DNA of 64,000 nucleotides, from assembly GCF_001577835.2 (NCBI RefSeq), contig NC_029516.1, positions 69,670,380 to 69,734,379 of the forward strand, in the 5' to 3' direction. Position numbers and translations under genes: made by a program. Shown piece after piece: positions 56,201 to 64,000 of this stretch (position 1 is its first letter; every line of letters begins with the position of its first letter). Origin of the DNA: Coturnix japonica (Eukaryota; Chordata; Aves; Galliformes; Phasianidae). Under the pieces are notes generated by a model. That model was not told the origin of the DNA and did no database searches. It worked only from the letters and a program-made list of their open reading frames with translations.

Positions 56201-59200
56201 GCACTTGTTTCAATTTAATTTGATTAAATATTTAAAGCATAATGAAAAAGACTGTATTAACATGGGGGAAAAAAGGATCTAAGTCATTTTCCCAGTGGAC
56301 AAAACCTTCCTTCCCAAGTTTTCAATTCTCATGTGTGACTTACCATAGAATAATCTTTGCATTTTATATCTGACCTATGGTGAGGAAACAAAAATAGAAG
56401 CTCAAAAAAGTCAGTGAAAGCTCATGCTAAAACACTCAGCAAACCCTATTGGATTCATGCAAATAATATCAGTGAGGTCATATATTCAGCTGGGCATACA
56501 TCCTCCTCCTAGCCATTATTTGGCTGGGGAAGAAGCAGAATCTAGTATGAAGTCTGGAAAACCAACTGAGTTTTAATAGTTAAATTAAAGTTTGCAAAAC
56601 ATCACAACCAAAGAAGCATGAACTCCAAATTAATGAGCACAGTCCTTCTGCAATTGATATTCCTACTGTGTCAGGGTGCCTCTTCTCTTACCCAAAGTAT
56701 TGTGGATATCTTACTGTATACTCTACATATAAACTGGCAGGGAGAAGTGGACCATACATGGGAGTAGTTTCTAAATCTGAGATGAGACAGCGTATGAGAA
56801 ACAGACATTGGAATAAAGGTATGATGAAGAGGTTGTGCAAGGACTTATTCACTGTGGCTCCTTTCAGTTTGGAATGAATTCAGTCCTCATTAGCATATCC
56901 TCTATGCTTCCTTTGTAAAGTTAGGCAGGTATGGTGCTGTCCACAAGATGCCACTTTTGCTTAGTGTAAGAGACCTCTCAGCTAGTCAGGATATGAGCTC
57001 TATACTACCTGAGAACAGACTTTGTAGGCTGGATTTTGTCATATTTGAAGTAAGTGAAACTTGTTTCTCACATCTGTCTAATGTGTGTTTTCTTCTACCT
57101 TGGGAGCAGTGGAGTGAAGTGCAGCAGATGATAAATGGTACCCCAGTCTATATGTACCAAGACTGCAGCGTGCTCTCTGAGGGTGACACTGATCACTGGC
57201 TTCGCACCAACTGGATTTATAGGGGTGAGGCAGCATCTCGCATTTACGTGGAGCTGAAGTTTACAGTGAGAGACTGCAAGAGCTTCAAAGGTGAAGTGGT
57301 GACCTGCAAAGAGACCTTCAACCTCTACTACATGGAGTCTGAGCAGGATGTTGGGATCCAGTTCCGCCGCCCAATGTTCATCAAGGTCTGTAGTGCTCGG
57401 GTGAAAGACTGTGTCATCTCTTTCAGCTTAAATTGGGCGTGTCTTGCTGGTTAGGGAAGCCAGGAGAAGCAGCATCTGGGGAAGGGAAAAGAATAAGTGT
57501 TATCCTTAGAATAAGCTTTGCCTTAAGTGCCCTCTCTGATACTCAGAGCAGCCTCTGCCAGAAGTGGCAATAGTTTTCAAATGAGATCAGACCTCCAGTT
57601 CTTCTTAAATACTTATTGAACTGGACACAAATTAGGTGAGAATTCTAAAGGATTATAACAGTGCCCCACTGTTACATCAGTTTGTAGCAACAGAGAAACA
57701 GAGACCAAAAGAATTTGACTCAGAATTTGAATTATCGAGAATAAACCAGGTGAAGAATAGAACCCAAATCAAATCTCTGTGCTTCTGATCATTTGTTCTG
57801 ATTGTTATTATCGGATATAGGGTCTTTTTTTTTTTTTTTTTTCCCTACGTTTGGAGCTGTTGGCTTGTTATAATGAAATTCTCCCTTGTGTGGAAGTATT
57901 TAGCACTACTATATTTTACCTGCTGTTTCTCCTGATGTGCTGCTATCTTGTCATAGAAATATTTGAATTACAGGAAAGGGGATGTCAGCTTTACTGGTAG
58001 AGGAACTTCTATAACTATTTTCTATCCTAAAAGAAACCACAGACCTAGATTATTTGACTGCTCTTTCCTCTGCAGATTAAATGACATGTTATGGAAACAA
58101 AGAACTGTAAAAGCTACAACAGGAAGAGCAGGACTAGGGTAGCTGATTCCCCTCCTCCTCTCCCCAGTGCACTTCCCCTCTGGCTGGGGCCTACTGCACA
58201 TATCTGTGAGATAACTCCACAAATCCTAGATCTACTTTATGATCCCACCACCAGAAGCAGCTGCTCTTAAACTGACCATCCAGCTACCTGGAACAGGTAG
58301 TGTTCTGCAGTGGAGAGGACTGTTTTTCAAGGTCTCCAAGAAAAAAGACCACCCCACTTGCAGTCCAGCTTTCCTGTATCACATGATGTCATGGAGGCCC
58401 TCCCTGTCTGCCCACAGAAAGCACTTCTCTCCAAGTCTCATTGTTTTGTTGGTGAGGAAGTGGAATGTAAAAGTGTGGAAGTGTTTTTTCACCCAAGTAT
58501 TTTCAGTGCTTAAAAGTACTGAATACTGCATGGCAAGCACCTTGCACTAGAAGCTCTGATCTGCATCAAGTGGAGTCTGGAAACAGGTAGCTGTAATTTG
58601 CTGGTCAACTTCAAAAAGACATCCCTAAGTGCTGCCGTGATTTTACTGTATATTGATTTGCAAACAAAAATTACCACAGAAGAGATTTGCTCCTGATTTG
58701 TTAATTTCTTCTTGGGGTAGTTCCTACAGACATCCAAGATCACAGATCCAGAATACAGTGAACTCTGAAAGACAGCAAATTACTGCAAATGAGTTGAAAG
58801 GAAATGGTGAAAAGTATGGAAGCAGGAGATCATGGCAACCAGTCATTAGCACTTCTTCCAAGAGCAAAGAAGGCATGCAGTGCACTGAGCCATTCTGTGT
58901 GCAAAAGTCCTTAGTGTAAAATACATTTGACAGGCATAGGTATCTCTGAGCTGCTGCCTGCTTGGATGTTAAGCTGTTGTCTTTTTCTCTTTTGCTTAGC
59001 TCAACACTGTGGCAGCAGATCGAAGTTTCACAAACAGAGACATCGAATCTGGTGCCATGCAGCTGAACACAGAAGTGTGCCCCATTGGGAAGCTGTCTCG
59101 TCGGGGTTTCTACTTAGCTTTCCAGAACTCTGGAGCTTGTGTAGCAATGGTGTCCGTCCGAGTGTATTACAAGACTTGCCCAGAGACAGTGCGGGGCCTT

Positions 59201-62200
59201 GCCCGTTTTCCAGAGACACTAGCAGGTTTGGAGGGGCTCACAGAAGTGCCTGGTGTCTGCGTGGAATATGCAGCTGAAGAAACGGGCTCTCCCCCGAGGA
59301 TGCACTGCAGCACAGATGGGGAGTGGCTGGTACCAATGGGCCGATGCCTTTGTGCTGTGGGGTTTGAGGAAGTCGATGGGAGCTGCGTAGGTGAGTATGC
59401 AGACAGACAGTGGCTGTAGGCCATGGGAGAGATTCCAGGGAGCTGGAGATCAGAGTATCTGCAAGCACAAATTGAGAGTAGGGGAGTTAGTGTGTCCTAC
59501 CTCTCTCTTGCCTGCCCTCTGTGCCTGCATTTCTTATGCCTTTTCTCCCCTGTGTAACTTCTTTTCCAATTGTGATTTTCTCCTTATGTGTCAAGTGTAA
59601 GACTTGCACACACCACTCCACTCCCTCTTGGGATTCATCCAGGAGCCTTCAGCTTTAGAGCTAGTTTCTGCGAGCTGTAACTGTGTGATTGACACTGACT
59701 CACTACACAACTGGTTCCCAAGCCTTAAATGGCAGCCTTGTTCTTTCAGGGCTGATGGATCAGATGCATGGAACAGTGCTCAACCCATGACTAGAAAGCT
59801 CAGAGCCAAAGCAGGGCAGGTTTCTCCTTTATGCCCCCTTCTGCTTGGACTGGGATGGTTCTTCTGCCATGGGACACTGTGTAAAACACGTTGCATAATA
59901 CCATCTGTACCTGGTTCATTTCTGAGAAAGAGCAATTAGCAGACATAGGAATCACTATAGTACTGGAACGACAGTGAGACAGCACTGTTGGAGCAAGCAG
60001 TGCAGGGCTTCTTTTGTCACTGAGGGGACAGGATCCAGATTCTTGTGGCTACTACACGTGTATGTCACAGGAGAGTGTACACACTATGGCAGAAAAAGGA
60101 ATCCATGCGTTGCTTCCCGGCTCAGCAAAGTGACCTTTATGCTCTATTCTGCCCTTGCTTCACAGCAAAGATCTGGTGCCCGTTTGAATCCTCACTTCTT
60201 GCCACTCTTTTTGCTTGGAGAGCTAGCGAAGGTTGAAACACAACATCTTCGCCCTTCACCAGCAAACCCCTCTCTTACACAGCCCAGCCAGTTTTTCCAC
60301 TTAGGTACTACAGAACTCTCCCCGCCCTCCTGAGAGCACTCCCCTGGGAAGGGGCAGGGAAGCTGTCATGTCTGGACAGGCCCTGGCTGCTATCACAGCA
60401 CAGGTTCATTTTATGTCTGTGCTTTTATCCCGCTCTGCCTAAGTACAGCTGCAACTTCAGTGTTTCTTTTAGGATCAGCAGAGAATAGGAAAATCTCACA
60501 GGAGAAAAAGTGAAGAGCGGAGAACCTTGCAGGGACAGGGGGAGGTGACTTCATGCCCCCAGAGCAGAGTGTTATTTGAGCAACAGAAGAGGTGGTGAAT
60601 GTAGGTTGCCTTCTGGGGGACATCTTGGGTTCCTCGCTCTTTATAAAGACACTGTACAAAGGACTGGGAACAATCCACATCAGGATGAGGACTGAGGTAA
60701 AGGCTTCTACTTTTGTTCTCCAAAGATGAAGGACTTCCCCTTCAAACAAGAACGTGGTGACAGAATGGAGGAAGAAGAGTTTCAGGCAGAGAATTCTAGT
60801 TCTGATTGTAGCCTTGAGCAAGAAGAGAGTAAAAAAAAAACAACAAAAAACTACACTATGATCCTTGCCTCATAACAGGGAGGAGAATCTGATCTCTAGT
60901 GCAGGACAGGAGGCAACAGAAAGCCAGAAGACCGGGTTTTGAACTAGTTCATTCAACCTCTTGGTGAATTTCCAGCTGTACAGAACTCAGCCATCCCATC
61001 ATCCCAGAAAATCTGTGCCTGCCCAAACCATTACATCTCAGCCTCTCGCAGCATCACATACCTTGCTGTCAGTAAGCCTAGACCTCTGTCTTTAACATCT
61101 TCAATTAAGTCATTTGCTGTGAACCCAAGAGGATGGCCATGCCCCTGGCTTATATTCTGGTTTCTTGATGGGCTCTGCAGGGTGATGGGTGAGTGGGTTA
61201 CTGATGCTGAACTCCCTGTCAGCATTATTATAGTGCCTGAAGGCCACCCGATGCTTGCTGGCAGTTTCAGGACAGGAATACTGGTAGAGAAGACTTAGAC
61301 CACTGCTTTCCTCTGCTGCTTGAGTGAGCAGCACTAATCTCACCCTTTCTCTAGCTTGTTTTTCACATCTTGTTGCCTAGAGCTGGGTCTGGAGTGGATG
61401 CCAAAGGACTCATGTAGCCAAGTGCCAAGGAATGAGAGAGACTGGAGTGGAGCTGACTTCCAACCAGAGGCAGCTGCTGACCTCTGGTCTCTAGTGACAG
61501 GACCCCAAGGAACAGCACAGAGCCACATCAGGGGAGGGCCATGTTGGGCGTTAGAAATAGGTTCTTCATTAGAGAGTGAACAGGCTGTGCAGGGCAGTGG
61601 TCACGGCCCCAAGCTGTTGTAGTTCAAGAAGTGTTTGGATAATGTTCGGACATAGGGTTTAAGTTTAGGGTGCTGCTGTGTGGAGCCAGAAGTTGGACGC
61701 AATGATCCTCGTGGGTGCCTTCCTACTCCGGATGTTCTGTGGTTCAGTGATTCTACAGCTCAAATCCTCCTCGCCTCCCTCATACTGGAGGAGCTGAAGC
61801 AGAGACAGCCAAGTGAGCCCATAGAGGCTACGCTACAGGGAGCTGCAGGTGGCAGCGCACAAGCTAAACACCTCACGGGCAGCAACGGCAGCATGGCCGC
61901 CGGCCAGCAGCCTCGGGGCAGCGCCCACTCACCTATTCACATGGCAGAGCCTGCCATACCCACCCCTACCCAACCGGGCGCTCCGGGGTAGGCTTCGCAC
62001 CGCCTCCGAGGCGGGGCTGGCATCGCGTCCCTTAGTGGGGCCGCCGGTTCTCCGCCGGCCCTGGCCCGGAGCCTTGGGGCACCTCCCCGGCGCTGTGCAG
62101 CCACCTGCCGGCCGCTCCTGGCATGGCGGCAGCGGCTGCGTGGGCCCCGGCAGCTGTGGCGTGGAAGCCGAGGCGCCAGGAGCCGACACCGCAGCACCGG

Positions 62201-64000
62201 GGGCGGCGAAGAGTGCCTCGGGCATGTCGTGGGGGCTGAGCCGGGGGCACCGCCAGGGCCGCTCCCCCTTTGGGCCCTGGGGCCTCGATGGTGGCTGCGG
62301 GGCTATGCTGTGCCTGCCGCTTCCGGGGCGCCGGTCTGGTCTGGCCTGGGCTTGTGTTGACTTGTTTTGGCTTAGTTGCCCGAAACTGAATGGCCGCCTT
62401 CGTTCCGCCCGCGGGGAGCCGCCCCCCTGCTGTCCTGACCCTCCAGACATGCCCGGGCCCGAGCCTAGACACCTGGAGATGTACTGCTGTTTTGGTGTGC
62501 CACCACTGCAGCTCCTGTCCCTGCTTGGTTTTTAGCGTAGACGTAGCCTAAGGTGATGTGACCTGATCTGGCTGACTGCTGCCTTCCCCCTGCCCCCTCC
62601 TAGGTTTCTCCCTTCACACAGATGTTTCCTCTCTGCTGCCTCACTGCTTGAGCAGGGAGGTTGGACTAGATGATATCCAGAGGTCCCTTCCAACCTCTCT
62701 GCTCAAGCAGCATCCCTTGGAATGTAATACCCAGTATTGTGTCCAGGTAGATCTTGAATATCTCAAGAGAAGGAGACTCCACAGCCTCTATGGGAAATCT
62801 GTTACACTATTCAGTCACCTTAACATTAAGCCTTCCCTTCTCCAGGACAAACAGGCCCTTTCCCCTCAGCCTTTCCTCATATGAGAGATGTTCCACTCCC
62901 TTGTTTTAGTAGACCTTTGCTGGACTCAATCCAGGAGCTCTGTGTCTCTCTTGTACTGGGGAGCCCAGAACTGGACACAGTACTCCAGGTGAGGCCTCAC
63001 CAGCGCTGAGGAGAAGGATGACCCCCATTGACCACATAGTTGAATGGTGGTAGCTTAAAATGATAGAAACTGTAATGGGTAGTTCTGTTATTTCCTGAGG
63101 CTGGAAGGTAGAGAGACATACAGCAAAGACAGTGTCAGATGTTACCAGGTAGAGAATGGTTTGGCTGTATATTTTTGTAGGACTGGAAACAGGAAAACCA
63201 TGGTACATGTTCTCCTGTATTCCATGTTAGCTTCCTAGCCACTGCTTTTAGGCAAACTGTTAATTATCTAGATACTCCTTGGGGCCCTGCTAGGTGATAT
63301 TCTGGTGTGACTATTGCCTCACCACCCCCTGAGTAAAAAACATCCTCCTAATGTATAATCTAAATCTCCCCTATTTTAGTTTAAAAGTACCCCATCTTGT
63401 CCTGCCACTATCTGTGTTAAAAGTTGGTCAGTACTGTTGGACTTACGTTAACTTATCTCTTCACAGCCTGCCAGCGAGGATTCTATCGTCACTCTCTGGA
63501 GACTAAACGCTGCCTGAAGTGCCCCCCAAACAGCTTGTCCAATGAGTTAGGGGCTACATCTTGTTCCTGCAATGCAGGCTTCTATCGGGCACCATCAGAG
63601 GGCCAGAACATTGCTTGCACTCGTGAGTTGTGGCTGGAGAGAAAGAACTAAGAGACAGGAGGGAATGGAGTGGGTATTATCAACTGCATCAAATACTTTC
63701 TTTCTTGTTTCTTGTAGGTCCTCCCTCAGCTCCCCGCAATGTCAGCTTCTCCCTTATTGGCACACAGCTCAGTCTGTGGTGGCAGCCACCAAGTGACCAT
63801 GGTGGGCGAAAGGACTTAACTTACACAGTCTTCTGTCAGCGCTGTCATTACCTGTCGTGTGATCCATGTGAACCTGGTGTGGTATTCTCCCCGAGTGCTT
63901 CGGGTCTCACCAAAACTGCTGTGGATGTGGATGGCCTAGAAGCTTACACCAACTACACCTTTGCTGTGGAAGCCCATAATGGTGTCTCAGGAATGGGACC
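44219..64000 (+). CDS. EPHA1: EPHA1, ephrin type-A receptor 1, first six coding exons (partial)
   Basis: Coding exons in phase: 44219-44306, 47447-47514, 57110-57385, 59000-59390, 63467-63622, 63718 to the window end. They give about 420 N-terminal residues of a receptor of roughly 970. Exon 1 is a signal peptide (hydrophobic [12 protein letters not shown], strong ATG context). Exons 2-4 encode the ephrin-binding jelly-roll domain: [55 protein letters not shown], then SFTNRD and [20 protein letters not shown]. The end of exon 4 and exon 5 hold the Cys-rich sushi/EGF-like region ([15 protein letters not shown]). Exon 6 starts the first fibronectin III domain ([25 protein letters not shown]). 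The transmembrane and kinase parts lie to the right. Sequence is closer to EPHA1 than to other EPH receptors. The exon 3 donor is the unusual GTCTGT; joining there reproduces the mammalian length exactly. Known role: membrane tyrosine kinase for ephrin-A ligands in cell adhesion and repulsion. Confidence 0.94.
46586..46722 (+). repeat. Direct repeat copy A, EPHA1 intron 1
   Basis: About 137 bp that recurs in the same orientation at 47641-47777, roughly 85% identical by eye and without gaps. It starts TCTGATCGTATTTTCACATT and ends near TGTGCCC. It does not resemble CR1. Confidence 0.9.
47641..47777 (+). repeat. Direct repeat copy B, EPHA1 intron 2
   Basis: Partner of 46586-46722, offset by 1,055 bp, same orientation. 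The two copies bracket EPHA1 exon 2 (47447-47514). Identity stops sharply at both ends. Confidence 0.9.
47778..49257. other. EPHA1: EPHA1 intron 2, first part
   Basis: Unique DNA with an AT-rich stretch (TAATATAATATATA) near 48204-48230. No gene seen. Confidence 0.55.
49258..49990 (+). mobile_element. CR1 LINE, 3' part, in EPHA1 intron 2
   Basis: CR1 ORF2 is open at 49430-49738 ([60 protein letters not shown]). It is broken by a stop before the C-terminus, then the 3' UTR and TTTTATGATTCTTT tail follow. Same orientation as EPHA1. Confidence 0.92.
49991..51279. other. EPHA1: EPHA1 intron 2, middle
   Basis: No gene or recognised repeat. Confidence 0.5.
51280..51341 (+). mobile_element. CR1 3' tip in EPHA1 intron 2
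   Basis: GTTGGACTAGATGATCTTAT then AGGTCCTTTCCAATC and TTCTGTGATATTCTG, the last 60 bp of a CR1. Confidence 0.85.
51342..57109. other. EPHA1: EPHA1 intron 2, last part
   Basis: About 5.8 kb of AT-rich DNA up to the exon 3 acceptor. A short (CAT)n run lies at 53181-53193. No gene or other repeat supported. Confidence 0.5.
57386..58999. other. EPHA1: EPHA1 intron 3 with an 18-T run
   Basis: A poly-T tract lies at 57825-57842. Otherwise ordinary intron. This intron splits the ligand-binding-domain coding region, which is one exon in many EPH genes. Confidence 0.6.
61530..61760 (+). mobile_element. CR1 LINE 3' end in EPHA1 intron 4
   Basis: The last coding zone and 3' UTR of a diverged CR1 (GTTCAAGAAGTGTTTGGATA, then GGACGCAATGATCCTCGTGG and TTCTGTGGTTCAGTGATTCT). 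Same orientation as EPHA1. The intron before it (59391-61529) shows nothing recognisable. Confidence 0.8.
61849..62470. promoter_or_regulatory. CpG island inside EPHA1 intron 4, with an antisense candidate exon
   Basis: About 620 bp of very GC-rich, CpG-dense DNA in an otherwise AT-leaning intron. Long frames are open on both strands, as expected of GC-rich DNA. On the minus strand the frame starting at the ATG at 62450 stays open to a consensus splice donor, ATAG/GTGAGT, whose intron would start at 61931. The product would be Pro/Gly/Arg-rich with no known domain. This could be the promoter and first exon of an antisense transcript, an alternative EPHA1 promoter, or an enhancer-type island. 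I cannot choose from sequence alone. Confidence 0.6.
62647..63015 (-). mobile_element. CR1 LINE 3' part with an inverted tip
   Basis: Bases 62694-63015 are minus-oriented CR1 (last codons, then GGACACAGTACTCCAGGTGAGG near the right end). Bases 62647-62693 are a piece of the CR1 3' UTR in plus orientation. The junction forms a 17-bp inverted repeat (62644-62660 with 62694-62710, one mismatch). Confidence 0.8.
63016..63319. other. EPHA1: EPHA1 intron 4, nothing recognised
   Basis: Unique DNA between two CR1 fragments. Confidence 0.5.
63320..63425 (-). mobile_element. CR1 fragment next to EPHA1 exon 5
   Basis: Minus-oriented CR1 coding block (CCCCTGAGTAAAAAACATCC, then AATCTAAATCTCCCCTATTT). 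It ends about 40 bp before the exon 5 acceptor at 63466. Confidence 0.75.

Noticed and set aside
57825-57842. T18 tract as the tail of a retrocopy
   Set aside because: No recognisable cDNA-like sequence lies next to it on either side.
61849-62535. 228-codon plus-strand frame in the CpG island as a protein-coding gene
   Set aside because: Several long overlapping frames on both strands are expected from GC-rich DNA with few stops; no domain is visible. Kept only as a CpG-island finding.

Overview
The window is vertebrate nuclear DNA, almost certainly from a bird and probably a galliform. It has large introns with GT-AG splice sites, sparse genes, CR1 LINEs as nearly the only abundant repeat (many ending in the ATTCTGTG-type tail), and two pieces of what looks like the Galluhop mariner. 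I saw no convincing LTR retrovirus, tRNA, rRNA or CRISPR array.

Layout. (1) 1-2667, minus strand: the first two coding exons of a mitochondrial pyrimidine-nucleotide carrier of the SLC25A33/SLC25A36 group, including a 41-bp first exon (2627-2667) that I assembled by phase. The gene runs off the left edge. (2) 2668-4171: the region between this gene and PEX5, which are head to head. It has GC-rich promoter DNA at both ends and a young CR1 in the middle. (3) 4172-11444, plus strand: complete PEX5, 15 coding exons and 645 residues, the peroxisomal import receptor, with a poly(A) signal at 12094. (4) 12.1-36.5 kb: gene desert made of CR1 copies of different ages (several in inverted pairs), a long near-perfect hairpin (13704-13792), a (ATTCC)10 tract and unique DNA. 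(5) 36525-37526, plus: one intact olfactory receptor gene whose coding exon begins right after a splice acceptor. (6) 37.5-44.2 kb: unique DNA, two old CR1s and a CTCF-like motif. (7) 44219-64000, plus: the first six coding exons of the receptor tyrosine kinase EPHA1 (signal peptide, ligand-binding domain, Cys-rich region, start of the first FN3 domain). The gene runs off the right edge. Its intron 4 holds a strong CpG island (about 61.85-62.47 kb) that no host exon explains.

The genes are not a functional pathway; what they share is chromosomal history. PEX5 is on human 12p13 while EPHA1 and its neighbouring olfactory receptors are on human 7q34-35, so the desert between PEX5 and the receptor gene probably holds a junction of two ancestral blocks. 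The items most worth a second look are the EPHA1 intron-4 CpG island with an antisense open exon and a good splice donor, the 40-bp-arm hairpin, and the direct repeat pair that flanks EPHA1 exon 2.
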